NCBI GenBank assembly: GCA_965228955.1
Contig: OZ245848.1
Coordinates: 5,828,001 to 5,892,000 of the forward strand
DNA length: 64,000 bases
From: JANSWY01 sp965228955
GTDB lineage: Bacteria > Bacteroidota > Bacteroidia > Cytophagales > Cyclobacteriaceae
Direction: 5' to 3'
The translations under genes and the position numbers were made by a program. Positions 34,411-43,672 of the stretch are shown in pieces. The notes beneath the pieces were generated by a model. It saw nothing but the letters and a program-made list of their open reading frames with translations. It had not been told where the DNA came from and did not search any database. Numbering within the stretch: the first letter of the stretch is position 1; each line of letters begins with the position of its first letter.

Positions 34411-35883
34411 TCACTCAATCGAAGGATGCCCTTCCACATCACCAATAACTGGAATAAATTCAATCTTACCATATCTGGATCCTTGAGTCTCAATCATTTC
34501 TCCTTTCATGAATGATGGTATGATTTCATTTGCCACTTTCCAGCTCCATTGTGCTTGTTCGTGACCTGCGTTTTCTACTTTGATATGGACTGCATTACTA
34601 AAGCCTCTCATAGTTTCTTCTACTTGTTGAACCGGAGTTCTGCAATCTAATTCACCAGTTACAAAAAGAGTTGGAATGTCCGTCTTCAATGGAGTAGTAT
34701 AATCATTTGAAATGTTGCTGGAAACCCATGTTTCTTTTACTGCGGAGAATGGAAAGTTCACCACATTTCCAAAAGGACTTTTATTAGCTTCCTTTAAAAT
34801 AGTACTCCACCTTGAATCACTTGTGCCGGTAGCTAATTGCTGATTGATTCCTTGTCCGGGGAAACCCAATGCAAACACCATTCTCTTCTGAACAAACCAG
34901 GTAAGCATGGAATTATCTCCCTGATTAACAGAATAAACCAACCTTGGAATAACTGGAATATCATTAGCATCATCAATATCCAGTCTTAAGACTACAGCGA
35001 ACCCAAAAGGTCCTATTTTTAAATCCACATTTTTCTTATTCAGAGGATTTTTGACAGTAACTGTAATTGGATTCTTTTCCAGATTCTCCATTGTTTCGTA
35101 AACCAGTGATTTAAAATCGGGGATGGTTTCACTTAGAATGCTGTCATTGGCAATCATCGTGCTAATCTTCTCAATATGCTGATCCAGGTGTCTCGGGAAA
35201 TTCAGGGATTGATTTGGTGCATCTGCTCCTACAAGAATCGCTCTTTCTACTTTTTCAGGAAAAAGGCTCATCACTGTCATGCCAATATGCGATCCATAGC
35301 TAAACCCAAAAATTGTATATTTATCAAACCCTAAAGCGGAAGCCAAATCATTCACATCCTGAGCGTGTTCTTCGATATTGTATCCTGTGATGTCAATTTT
35401 CTTTTTCTCGAATTTGGCTAATGCCAGCTTGGCCATTTTTTGATAGTGTTCTGTGGCCTTTTCTTCTGAGATAAAAAATTCTGATGGATAATCATCTCTC
35501 CAGATATGCATTAACGATCGATCATTTGCTCCGCGTCTGTCCAGATAGATGAAGTCGGCAACTTCAAAAAATTCCAGTCGGTCATTGAGATCTTTTGGGC
35601 TATTTACTTCCCAGGTACTTGTACCTCCTCCTCCTTCCAGATAAATAACAGGAGTTGAAGGATTCTCTGCAAGGCTCTTCACATGAACAAATTTCATTTT
35701 GATCTTTCGGCTATCCGGATTATTTCTGTTTTCTGGGACTTCAAGAAATCCTACTTGTCCTTGAAGCTCGACACCAGAGGAAGTTTTGAAGGTTTTTGAT
35801 TTTACATTTACTAATCGTGCTTGTGCGTTAATGCAGAAGTTGATTGTTAGTAATAAGATTGTTGTTATTGATATTCTTTTCAT
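34411..35883 (-). CDS. Secreted alpha/beta hydrolase (TAP-like / prolyl aminopeptidase type)
   Basis: Start at ATG 35883, giving signal peptide MKRISITTILLLTINFCINA; the longer frame to 35901 adds six residues. About 490 residues. Nucleophile elbow GFSYGSH with Ser ~195; oxyanion-side EGGGGTS near 84-89; acid in TGELDCRTPV; His in NAGHEQAQW. The TAP-like C-terminal domain and cap fit the tripeptidyl/prolyl aminopeptidase branch. Periplasmic peptidase on short peptides. 80 bases downstream of the AraC-like regulator gene, which may control it. Confidence 0.88.
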   Translation of the reverse strand: MKRISITTILLLTINFCINAQARLVNVKSKTFKTSSGVELQGQVGFLEVPENRNNPDSRKIKMKFVHVKSLAENPSTPVIYLEGGGGTSTWEVNSPKDLNDRLEFFEVADFIYLDRRGANDRSLMHIWRDDYPSEFFISEEKATEHYQKMAKLALAKFEKKKIDITGYNIEEHAQDVNDLASALGFDKYTIFGFSYGSHIGMTVMSLFPEKVERAILVGADAPNQSLNFPRHLDQHIEKISTMIANDSILSETIPDFKSLVYETMENLEKNPITVTVKNPLNKKNVDLKIGPFGFAVVLRLDIDDANDIPVIPRLVYSVNQGDNSMLTWFVQKRMVFALGFPGQGINQQLATGTSDSRWSTILKEANKSPFGNVVNFPFSAVKETWVSSNISNDYTTPLKTDIPTLFVTGELDCRTPVQQVEETMRGFSNAVHIKVENAGHEQAQWSWKVANEIIPSFMKGEMIETQGSRYGKIEFIPVIGDVEGHPSIE

Positions 35884-35963
35884 TTTTTTGTTTTTTCCCA
35901 AAGGAGTGTGGGAACTTGAAGAATATCAAAATGAGGTAGTCTCAGATGGGCATTTGAAACCTA

Positions 35964-37070
35964 TTAGGCCTGATTTTTCATAAATTCTGATGGTGTCATG
36001 CCTGTTTCTTTCTTGAAAGCACGATAAAAAGATGCCTTGGAACTAAAACCAACTTCCTGCCCTAAACCCACTATTGAGTACTTTTCACTTTCGGGTTGAA
36101 CGATTCTTTCCTTGAATGCAATGATGCGATGGTGATTGATCAGATCGTTGAAATTAGTATGAAGAGATTCATTGATTATTCTGGAAACATTGTTGATGGG
36201 CCAATTCAATTGTCGAGCCATTTTTGCGATTGTCAATCCTGGATCCTGATAAATCTTTTCCTCTGAAAGCACTTTAAGTATTTCATCTTTTTTATCGGAA
36301 AGCTCTTCTGTTGAGAATGAAAATTTTGAGACCCTATCGGAATAGGTCTCCACTAGTTTTGAGTATTTCAGCACGTATAAGTATCCCGGAATATATATGA
36401 ATAAAGCGATGATAGTACCCAATGGTTTATATAGGAATTCGGAGTTTTCATCTACTTGTTCAATCACACTTAAAGCAATTGGAACAGCAATGAATAAAAA
36501 TCCGATGAGCACACTCCAGAAAGAAATAAGATAATTGAGCCATGTCTTTATCTTTTCAAAATCTCGCAGGACTCTTTTTGCTTCCTTGGATTCCCGATAG
36601 ATCAAATATGCATAGCAACCCAATTGAATAGCTCCGAATAAAGCAATACAGAGTGCCACTGTTTGAATTAATGGAATATTCTGTTGTGCCCATTCCATGT
36701 TGTTCCCAATCCACAAAAATATCGATGTGAAAAACACACCATCGAGTAGAAATGACGGCAGAAAATGAAGTAGATCTTTCGCTTTGAATTTTCTTAGAGG
36801 GTCTTTAATGAAAAGAATATGTAAGTATGCCAATGGTCCATATGAAAGACTGAATTCCATGGGTACCGGAAACTTAGAATTGAACGCATGGATGGATTCC
36901 TCCAGAATAAGATGTAACAATGAAAGTGAACAGAACAGAATTAGCAGCCCAAAAAAGATATTACTTTTCCGAACTGGTCTTTTGAATACAATAATGAATG
37001 CCAGAATCAACCCCTGTACCACAGCAATGAGAAAATAGAAATTGGAAGAAGTAAGGGAGGTATCTATCAT
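35964..37070 (-). CDS. AraC-family regulator with N-terminal multi-TM sensor domain
   Basis: 368 residues. Seven TM helices over residues 1-235, then an HTH_18 domain of two helix-turn-helix motifs: PGLTIAKMARQLNWPINNVSRIINE and YSIVGLGQEVGFSSKASFYRAFKKETGMTPSEF. The architecture is common in Bacteroidota, where membrane-embedded signals drive transcription. The hydrolase gene downstream on the same strand is a plausible target. Family call firm. Confidence 0.92.
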   Translation of the reverse strand: MIDTSLTSSNFYFLIAVVQGLILAFIIVFKRPVRKSNIFFGLLILFCSLSLLHLILEESIHAFNSKFPVPMEFSLSYGPLAYLHILFIKDPLRKFKAKDLLHFLPSFLLDGVFFTSIFLWIGNNMEWAQQNIPLIQTVALCIALFGAIQLGCYAYLIYRESKEAKRVLRDFEKIKTWLNYLISFWSVLIGFLFIAVPIALSVIEQVDENSEFLYKPLGTIIALFIYIPGYLYVLKYSKLVETYSDRVSKFSFSTEELSDKKDEILKVLSEEKIYQDPGLTIAKMARQLNWPINNVSRIINESLHTNFNDLINHHRIIAFKERIVQPESEKYSIVGLGQEVGFSSKASFYRAFKKETGMTPSEFMKNQA

Positions 37071-37112
37071 TTAATTGAAACCAGGTTTTATTTAATTGAA
37101 TGGTTCAGACAA

Positions 37113-37685
37113 TTACCACATTTCATCACAGTCCTCATTATATGCAAACACCTTCTCATAATTGTTGAAATCTTCAAATGACACAAACGATACATTCTTA
37201 AGATTTGGAAAATAGGCAGAATCCAGTGTTAATCCTTCCACTTGATTTAGAACTTCTAAATCCAACATGTTGATTCGGTCCTTTGAGATTTTAGAATAGG
37301 AAAGTGAATAGTTGTTACCAGTTTTAGTATCCAACAGCTTCAAGGTATTGACATCATTTTGCTCACTAATGTCCTCAACTTTAAATCTCCAATAGAAGCT
37401 GATTTGAGTAAAATCCATGAATACTTCTTCTCCCTGGGTATCAATTTTAAAATTAACCGATCCACCGGCACAATGAGTAACATAAACTTCTGATGAATCC
37501 TGCTCAACTAATGGAAACCAAAATTCTGTGGCAGACAATTGAGTTACGTATTCTTCCATCGAATTGGCGGATTCTTCTGACTCTGTTGAGACTTCTTCAG
37601 TTTGAGATGTGTTATTTTTTGGAGGATTGCTACAGCTTAGTACTCCCAGAGCAATTAAGATAGTTATGATTTGAGCAGTTTTCAT
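37113..37685 (-). CDS. Hypothetical lipoprotein
   Basis: 190 residues. Lipoprotein signal MKTAQIITILIALGVLSC, then an acidic Ser/Thr/Glu linker. The mature domain is beta-rich, with VYVTHCAGGSVNFKID and YWRFKVEDI. No family recognised. It ends with an acidic DEDCDEMW. Upstream of the AraC-like gene by 42 bases on the same strand, so they could share a transcript. Confidence 0.65.
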   Translation of the reverse strand: MKTAQIITILIALGVLSCSNPPKNNTSQTEEVSTESEESANSMEEYVTQLSATEFWFPLVEQDSSEVYVTHCAGGSVNFKIDTQGEEVFMDFTQISFYWRFKVEDISEQNDVNTLKLLDTKTGNNYSLSYSKISKDRINMLDLEVLNQVEGLTLDSAYFPNLKNVSFVSFEDFNNYEKVFAYNEDCDEMW

Positions 37686-37774
37686 GGTTCTGTTGTTAGC
37701 TCGAGGAATGTTGATATTTACTTTCGATCCATGGTAAATGTAGTCACTTCAACGTAAGAAAAATAAGGAAGCTC

Positions 37775-38431
37775 TTATTTTGAGGACAGAACATATTCAA
37801 TCCTATTTTTCAACTCTTTGGAAGACTCAACATTCATCTCATATGCCCCTACCTTTTGTTCTACAAGAGATTCATAGATGATTAGTTTATTTCTTAGTTG
37901 GATCAGTTCGTTTTTGGTGAGCAATTCCATTGTTGTCAAATCAACATTTCTGGTCAACCATGTCAAAAGCTCATTGGTGAAATAATCGACTTGAAATTCA
38001 CCTTTGCGCAAACTCTCTTCAGCCGTACCTTCATAATAATCACTGATATTTTTTTGCAGATCCAGGTTGTTGATAAGTCGTAATTTATCAGATGATTTCA
38101 TGGAGCTATACGTGGAAGTAGTGGGTTTGAAGTTTTCTACTTGAAATACCAATGAAAGCTGAACCCCAAAACCTTCCAAACTATCTTTTACCAGCATTTC
38201 AACTAGTTTCCCAATGTTTTCCTGCTGTTTTCTGTTTTCGGGAATCTGATACTCTTCATAAACTTCAATGTCCTCTGATAGATCCGTGAGCATGGATTTC
38301 ATAAGCGCAATACTCTCTTTTCTTTCCTGATTCTCAATGGCTTTTTGATTGATGTAGAACCCAAGATATACTCCGATGATTACCGCCAGGAAATTCAAAA
38401 TATGATTGTACCAGCTTTGTTTAATTTTCAT
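37775..38431 (-). CDS. DUF6090-like membrane-anchored protein
   Basis: 218 residues. One N-terminal TM (YNHILNFLAVIIGVYLGFYINQ, about 8-29), then a long helical region with predicted coiled coil, including ERKESIALMKSMLTDLSED and YSSMKSSDKLRLINN. The arrangement (TM, NQ, then helical domain) matches Bacteroidota DUF6090. Function unknown. Its promoter lies in the 38432-38505 gap. Confidence 0.7.
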   Translation of the reverse strand: MKIKQSWYNHILNFLAVIIGVYLGFYINQKAIENQERKESIALMKSMLTDLSEDIEVYEEYQIPENRKQQENIGKLVEMLVKDSLEGFGVQLSLVFQVENFKPTTSTYSSMKSSDKLRLINNLDLQKNISDYYEGTAEESLRKGEFQVDYFTNELLTWLTRNVDLTTMELLTKNELIQLRNKLIIYESLVEQKVGAYEMNVESSKELKNRIEYVLSSK

Positions 38432-38505
38432 GATTTGGTTAGTTAGAAAGTTGTGAATCTACATTCTTTAAATAAAAACATGCATTTGAAGTTGATGTTT
38501 AAAAT

Positions 38506-39414
38506 TTAGCTGCGATTTGTACTAGGTGCATCCATTGCAAACTGATTCCTCATCAACTCAAAAAATCCCTTCTGCTTCTTATGAGCAATTAAATAGTAAT
38601 TCCGATCCGGATATTTATCCGATTGCCATATCAGTTTCAATGATCCATTTTCAAGAAACTCCCTGGCATTTTCTAATAGCGTCACCGCAATTCCTTCTAC
38701 TTTGGTCATTTCCTGGAGCATGAAGTATTCATTTGGAACGACATAGTTAGTGAAAACCTTTGGCCTTCTTTTATTAAAGCAGTGAAGCCAGAAGAGTTTG
38801 ATAAAAGGATTGGTTGACATATGAGAAAACCAGACCTGATGCTCCAGCCAACTTTGAATTTTCCGAATATCATCATTCTTGATATGCTCATCAAATTCAG
38901 TAGTATCAACATTGGGATGCCCCACCACAACAAGCGGAGAACTCAGAACCTTATGAGACAAAGTATCAAAAGTCTCCACTTCATGATGAACAATGGCAGC
39001 ATCAATTTCCTGTTGGTTTACCAGGTCAAAAAGCACTTCATGCTGCTCCTCAAAGCGAATGTCTAAATATTTGAAATCAGTCAGCTTGTTTGAAAGGAAG
39101 CTTTTATACAGATGCTCGCTGATTCCTAAGACATACATTTTGTCCTCCTTCTTCACGTTTCGGGCATACATGGCTTCTACTTCCTCCAGCGTATCAAGAG
39201 ATTCTATGATGAGGTTGTTGAGGAACTTCGCATTTTCTGTAGCTTCAACACCTTTGGATTTCCTTAGAAATAGCTTGTGACCAATATAAGCCTCCAGCAT
39301 TCCCATCTGATTACTAACAGCCGGCTGACTCATAAAAAGCTCTTCTGCAGCCTTGGAATAATTGCGGTGTTTATAAACCGCTTTGAAAGTTCTATACCAT
39401 TCCAGATTTACCAT
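38506..39414 (-). CDS. LysR-family transcriptional regulator
   Basis: 302 residues. N-terminal winged HTH: WYRTFKAVYKHRNYSKAAEELFMSQPAVSNQMGMLE, then linker helix and a substrate-binding-like effector domain (residues ~95-295). Divergent from the SDR gene at 39512, the classic arrangement in which a LysR protein controls the neighbouring gene. A perfect 10-bp inverted repeat overlaps its start codon (39412-39437), a probable operator. Effector unknown. Confidence 0.93.
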   Translation of the reverse strand: MVNLEWYRTFKAVYKHRNYSKAAEELFMSQPAVSNQMGMLEAYIGHKLFLRKSKGVEATENAKFLNNLIIESLDTLEEVEAMYARNVKKEDKMYVLGISEHLYKSFLSNKLTDFKYLDIRFEEQHEVLFDLVNQQEIDAAIVHHEVETFDTLSHKVLSSPLVVVGHPNVDTTEFDEHIKNDDIRKIQSWLEHQVWFSHMSTNPFIKLFWLHCFNKRRPKVFTNYVVPNEYFMLQEMTKVEGIAVTLLENAREFLENGSLKLIWQSDKYPDRNYYLIAHKKQKGFFELMRNQFAMDAPSTNRS

Positions 39415-39437
39415 GATATAAAAATACTTATATCATG
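39412..39437. promoter_or_regulatory. Perfect 10-bp inverted repeat, probable LysR operator
   Basis: CATGATATAA at 39412-39421 and TTATATCATG at 39428-39437, six bases apart. The left arm includes the LysR start codon. Symmetry and position fit autoregulation and control of the divergent SDR gene. Confidence 0.55.
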
Positions 39438-39511
39438 ACGTAAAACAAGCTATTTCATTTAATATCAGGGATTTGCTACTCTTGTTTTATCAAATTTAAA
39501 ATCATAGTCAA

Positions 39512-40237
39512 ATGAGTAAAATAGCATTAGTAACAGGAGCAAATAAAGGGCTTGGCTTTGAAACAGCCCGACAGCTGGCAGAAGAGGGAGTTACAGTCTT
39601 AATGGCTTCCCGAAATGTAGAGAAAGGAACGGAAGCTGTTAAGAAATTGAAAGACGAAGGTCTGGATGTACAATTTGTACAACTGGAAGTGACTAGAGAA
39701 GAAGAAATTGATTCTTTGGTAAAACATATAGATTCCACTTATGGCAAACTAGATGTATTGGTCAATAATGCAGGAATTATGCACAGTGGAGAACCGACTG
39801 GAGTGAACACCGCAGAAATAGTAAAAGCAGACGTGCTAAAAGAGACGTTTGATGTCAATTTCTTCAGTTTGGTAAGTCTTACACAAAAGATGTTGCCGCT
39901 TCTCAAGAAAAGTGAATCTGCAAGAATCATCAACGTATCCAGTATTCTGGGATCCAATACAGTGCAGAGTGATGAGACTTCTCCATGGAGTAGTATTAAG
40001 CCGTTTGCATACAATGCATCTAAGTCCGCTTTGAATTCATTTACTGTCCATTTAGCAGCTGCTTTGAAGGATACCAATATCAAAGTGAATTCTGCACATC
40101 CGGGTTGGGTAAAAACTGATCTGGGAGGAAAGAATGCACCATTGGAAGCCCCAGAAGGAGCTAAGACATCAGTAAGTCTATCATCTGCCGACTTCACAGG
40201 TAAGTTCGTCCACAACGGAGAAGAAATAGCGTGGTAG
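39512..40237 (+). CDS. Short-chain dehydrogenase/reductase
   Basis: 241 residues. Cofactor motif TGANKGLG at 8-15, NNAG at 85-88, catalytic Ser within INVSS (~143), Tyr167 and Lys171 in YNASK. The usual PGWVKTDLGG follows. Classical SDR, likely NADPH-dependent because of Arg34 after the second strand (MASRN). Carbonyl or quinone reductase is likely; substrate unknown. Paired with the LysR gene, and a DJ-1/PfpI protein follows after 69 bases, which suggests a stress-response group. Confidence 0.92.
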   Translation: MSKIALVTGANKGLGFETARQLAEEGVTVLMASRNVEKGTEAVKKLKDEGLDVQFVQLEVTREEEIDSLVKHIDSTYGKLDVLVNNAGIMHSGEPTGVNTAEIVKADVLKETFDVNFFSLVSLTQKMLPLLKKSESARIINVSSILGSNTVQSDETSPWSSIKPFAYNASKSALNSFTVHLAAALKDTNIKVNSAHPGWVKTDLGGKNAPLEAPEGAKTSVSLSSADFTGKFVHNGEEIAW

Positions 40238-40306
40238 ATCTTTTCATGGCCTTTTGGCCTACCAGCTAGATTATTTCAAATGTTTAATAGTAGATAGTAT
40301 AGAGTA

Positions 40307-41161
40307 ATGAAAAAGTTAATATTTCTATTCGTATTGACTGCTTTGGTAAATTTCCAGGCAGTGTTTGCAGCTAATATATTGGTAGTGATATCTGAGGTTT
40401 CTGAGATGAAATTGAAGAATGGATATAACTACAAGACCGGCGTTTATTTCAACGAATTAATGGAACCAGTAAAGATCTTTATGGATGCAGGTCACAATGT
40501 GACTTTTGCTACACCAAATGGATTGGCTCCTACCATTGATCCGGTATCTGAAACTCCAGATCATTTTCTGAAAACAACTCAGGAGAATTATGATGCTCAT
40601 AGAGCTCTTTTTAATTTATTGATGTTGAATGATGAGAAAAGCAGTCCGGTAATCAGTTTTGCCCGTGTGGATCAGATAGGCATTGAGAATTTTGATGCCA
40701 TATTTTTCCCAGGTGGTCATGCTCCATTGGGTGACCTGGTGGCTAATGATTATGTAAGCAAGTTTTTAAATCATTTTCACGCTGAATCGAAACCAACTGG
40801 TCTAGTTTGTCATGGTCCCGTTGCATTGCTTTCTTCATTGCCGAATAGCAAAGAATTTGAAGCACAGATGAAAGCCGGAAAAGCCGCTAAGCCAGGAAAA
40901 GGTTGGATTTATGAAGGTTATAATATGACTGTGTTCAGCAATTCTGAAGAGACCATTGCAACTAAATATTACCTGGGAGGTGATGAGCTACCTTACTGGC
41001 CACAGAATGCAATCACTTATGCAGGAGGTAAATATTCCAAGGCGAAGGAAGACTGGGCAGTTCATGTGGTTGTCGATAGAGAATTGGTGACTGGACAGAA
41101 TAATAAGTCATCTACTGGTGTAGGAGAGGCTTTGTTGAAGTTGTTGAGTGAGGTGAATTAA
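40307..41161 (+). CDS. Secreted DJ-1/PfpI (Hsp31-type) family protein
   Basis: 284 residues. Signal peptide MKKLIFLFVLTALVNFQAVFA, unusual for a family that is mostly cytosolic. The class I glutamine amidotransferase-like core shows LVVISEVSEM, FATPNG, FFPGGHAPLGDL and nucleophile elbow GLVCHGP with Cys168. The Cys-His pair and E30 (VISEV) position fit Hsp31-like glyoxalase III/chaperone proteins. Probably detoxifies methylglyoxal-type damage in the periplasm. Downstream terminator at 41175. Confidence 0.85.
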   Translation: MKKLIFLFVLTALVNFQAVFAANILVVISEVSEMKLKNGYNYKTGVYFNELMEPVKIFMDAGHNVTFATPNGLAPTIDPVSETPDHFLKTTQENYDAHRALFNLLMLNDEKSSPVISFARVDQIGIENFDAIFFPGGHAPLGDLVANDYVSKFLNHFHAESKPTGLVCHGPVALLSSLPNSKEFEAQMKAGKAAKPGKGWIYEGYNMTVFSNSEETIATKYYLGGDELPYWPQNAITYAGGKYSKAKEDWAVHVVVDRELVTGQNNKSSTGVGEALLKLLSEVN

Positions 41162-41174
41162 GAAATAATTACTG

Positions 41175-41210
41175 AACCAGGTTCCAGGTTGTTTTGGAAT
41201 CTGGTTTTCT
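41175..41210 (+). terminator. Rho-independent terminator after DJ-1 family gene
   Basis: AACCAGGTTCCA at 41175-41186 pairs with TGGAATCTGGTT at 41195-41206, twelve pairs with one wobble, then TTCTCATTTT. Confidence 0.7.
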
Positions 41211-41215
41211 CATTT

Positions 41216-41485
41216 TCATGATATTAGAAACCAAATAGTAAGAGTGCAGATTGCCACTAGTATGGTACCAACAATAATCATTCTAAGGGTTTCTTTTTTT
41301 CTTGTTTCCGCCAGTTCATTACGAAGCTTTTCCAGTTGTTCAGGTGAGGCTTCTTTAAACTTCAATGGTTTTGATTGAGCTTTTCCTGTGGTGGACTTAT
41401 CAAAATTACTTTTGTTCTTAAGTTGATCTCTATTTTGACGAGCACTGTTTTGTGCATCTCTTACAAATCCGATTCCTGCTCCCAT
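41216..41485 (-). CDS. Hypothetical small tail-anchored protein
   Basis: 89 residues. The N-terminal ~65 residues are hydrophilic and charged with Lys/Gln-rich segments; a TM segment near 69-88 (MIIVGTILVAICTLTIWFLI) ends the chain. This is a tail-anchored layout with the soluble part in the cytosol. A helical EQLEKLRNELAETRKKE precedes the TM, possibly a coiled coil. No family recognised. Monocistronic. Confidence 0.65.
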   Translation of the reverse strand: MGAGIGFVRDAQNSARQNRDQLKNKSNFDKSTTGKAQSKPLKFKEASPEQLEKLRNELAETRKKETLRMIIVGTILVAICTLTIWFLIS

Positions 41486-41529
41486 ATTTTATTGCACGGG
41501 TCATTTACTCAATTTGTTTTACAGATTAA

Positions 41530-42060
41530 TCATTTTGTGATACTTCTTTGTCTGACTTCAAACAAAACTTCGACACCCGCTTTTTTTAAATCATAGGCTA
41601 TTTCATAAAAATCTGGGAAGTGTCCCATCCAATCTTTAATAGCAGTATAAATGATTTTTTTATCCTCGTTTAACATTCCCAGTAAACCAGGTGTAGATAC
41701 TTTCAAAATAGCCTTTAATTTTGAAATATTTCCTTTGCTATAAGGTATTTCCAGATACCAATATTCCTCGAGTTCTTGGACCTTAAGTTCAAAATGGTGT
41801 ACCCAATCAATGGATGGACTGGATCCTTCCAACTCACATGTTTTACCATCTTTACTAACTAACAATCTTCCTACACCTAACCATGTAGTCCTTTTTTCCC
41901 AGGTAAGGTTGATTTCAGATTTTTTACACCATAGGAAGGCATAACAGAAAGTGTATTCCTTCATGCTATTTTCTAGTAAGACTATATCCTCATTGGAATA
42001 TAAATTATTGATCCAAATATTTCCTTTTTCTAAGATTGACTGGATTGCTAGATTTTTCAT
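41530..42060 (-). CDS. Hypothetical soluble protein
   Basis: 176 residues, no signal. Segments WEKRTTWLGVGRLLVSKDGKT and EEYWYLEIPYSKGNISKLKAILKVSTPGLLGML are the best-defined parts. The last 40 residues (YEIAYDLKKAGVEVLFEVRQR) look like an L7/L12-type or Imm-type helix-strand end. No family I can name. Possibly an immunity-type protein; speculative. Confidence 0.6.
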   Translation of the reverse strand: MKNLAIQSILEKGNIWINNLYSNEDIVLLENSMKEYTFCYAFLWCKKSEINLTWEKRTTWLGVGRLLVSKDGKTCELEGSSPSIDWVHHFELKVQELEEYWYLEIPYSKGNISKLKAILKVSTPGLLGMLNEDKKIIYTAIKDWMGHFPDFYEIAYDLKKAGVEVLFEVRQRSITK

Positions 42061-42102
42061 AAGTATTAAGTTGACAGCTTATTCATCACCAGTCCTCTCA
42101 TA

Positions 42103-42588
42103 TCAAACCTCCTTCACCATCTCATAATCATCCATCACATAACCACTCCCAATATCCATCACGATTGCTTGATTCTTTACAAACCCAATTTTCTCGTAAG
42201 CTGCAATAGAACCAGTATTGTATTTATTTACCGTTAACCGGATCTTATTGAGCTTCCGGTCTTTGGCAATTTGATCTACAAACTCCAGACCTTTTCTGCC
42301 AAAACCTTTCCCTCTCATAGAGCTGTCGACATAGATTTTACTGATAAATACCAGGTCAGTTTCCTCTTTAATGCATAAGTAACCAACTAATTGCCCTTCG
42401 TAAACAAAGTTGTAATACTCATATCCATCAGCAATTTGTTGATTAATGGCATTTACGGATTGATACTTCTCCAACATATATTCTACCTGCTCTGGTCCAA
42501 TGATTGGGGTGTAATGCTCGCGCCAGATCTTATAGGCTAAATCTGCTACTTCCTGGTATTGAGATGGTTCGGTTTTAATGATATCCAT
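42103..42588 (-). CDS. GNAT family N-acetyltransferase
   Basis: 161 residues. The acetyl-CoA binding motif V/A is IYVDSSMRGKGFGRKGLEF, followed by LNKIRLTVNKYNTGSIAAYEKIGF, the usual motif B. The N-terminal DLAYKIWREHY fits the RimI/YjgM-like layout. Substrate unknown. Ends just before the SGNH hydrolase gene start-codon side; genes run in the same direction, with the hydrolase's stop adjacent to its ATG. Confidence 0.9.
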   Translation of the reverse strand: MDIIKTEPSQYQEVADLAYKIWREHYTPIIGPEQVEYMLEKYQSVNAINQQIADGYEYYNFVYEGQLVGYLCIKEETDLVFISKIYVDSSMRGKGFGRKGLEFVDQIAKDRKLNKIRLTVNKYNTGSIAAYEKIGFVKNQAIVMDIGSGYVMDDYEMVKEV

Positions 42589-43662
42589 TTACTCTAATAT
42601 GGTTAATAACTTCTGTGCTGCTAAGTTAGCAATAGCTTGTGATCCCTCAGGTGTTGTGTGCACATGATCGTAAAAATAGCTTCCTTTTCCAGAGATGGAT
42701 GTGCCATCTATTACAAATTCAATTTCATCGTCAATTACTTTATAGATTGCCTTGTAAGCATCCACATGAGCTTCATAATCAAATCCATGGTTGCTTATTC
42801 TGCATCGCTTTTGATCTTCTGGTTTTGTGGATTCGGTGATTAATGTTGGCTGCTTAAATACCAATAGTTTGATATTTCGATTGAGACAAAATTCCTTGAT
42901 CAGCCTGAGGTTTTCTCTCCAAATTTCAATGCCAATTGGATTGTAGCTGTTCTGTAATTCTTTTGGTTCAGCGACTTCCCCATTATTTATAGGAGTTCCA
43001 GTCATTGATCTTAATCTTGAATAGATCTGTGACCAACTCAGGGCACCATCAAGTGCATTTGGCTCAATGGTTCTTACTTTGATTGGTTGATTGACAGTCC
43101 AGCCTGGTTTTTTTGCTCCGGTAGGATTGTTGGCCATCTCGTCATTGAAGTAATACATTTCATTCCATCCATGATTGACAATTACCATATCTGGATTGAA
43201 AAACCTGATTCTGCTCCATAGTCTGCCATAAGACTCAAAAGAGGTATATGCTCCCATGGCGGCATTAATCACTTCTACTTTTTGATCTAAAGAATCATTT
43301 AATATTTCAGATAATATCCATGGCCAGGTTTCCTGGTCTTTGAGGATGTATCCTGTTCCGGCACTAGAGCTTTCTCCCAAAATCACAATTCGTAAAACCG
43401 AAGAATCCTTTTCTTTTTTAATCTCCGGAGTGGAGATGAATCCATAAGAATTGATAGTCTTGTCCGGAGCAAATTGGCCGGGAATTCCAGTAAATGCTGC
43501 ATAAGGATCATTCATGGCCCATTTCGACATGGGATCTGGTGTAGGAACAATTCCGGTTAACTCCTCAAGATTAATTGGAGAATAAACAGTTCTCAGAATG
43601 ACTTCTAAAATGATAAGGAAAATCAAAAGGGCAGGCAGGGATATGGTGAGTACGTTTTTCAC
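42589..43662 (-). CDS. Membrane-anchored SGNH/GDSL hydrolase
   Basis: 357 residues. One N-terminal TM (LTISLPALLIFLIILEVILRTV). Block I GESSSAGTGY with Ser98; block III IVNHGWNEMYYF; block V DHVHTTPEGS near the C-terminus supplies Asp and His. This is the family of esterases and O-acetyl hydrolases acting on glycans or lipids at the cell surface. Adjacent to the GNAT gene in one transcript; substrate unknown. Confidence 0.88.
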   Translation of the reverse strand: MKNVLTISLPALLIFLIILEVILRTVYSPINLEELTGIVPTPDPMSKWAMNDPYAAFTGIPGQFAPDKTINSYGFISTPEIKKEKDSSVLRIVILGESSSAGTGYILKDQETWPWILSEILNDSLDQKVEVINAAMGAYTSFESYGRLWSRIRFFNPDMVIVNHGWNEMYYFNDEMANNPTGAKKPGWTVNQPIKVRTIEPNALDGALSWSQIYSRLRSMTGTPINNGEVAEPKELQNSYNPIGIEIWRENLRLIKEFCLNRNIKLLVFKQPTLITESTKPEDQKRCRISNHGFDYEAHVDAYKAIYKVIDDEIEFVIDGTSISGKGSYFYDHVHTTPEGSQAIANLAAQKLLTILE

Positions 43663-43672
43663 GTCCTGCGTA

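Noticed and set aside
39739..40215. Long minus-strand open frame antisense to the SDR gene
   Set aside because: A shadow of the SDR coding frame; the plus strand has complete SDR motifs and the antisense product has no recognisable domain.
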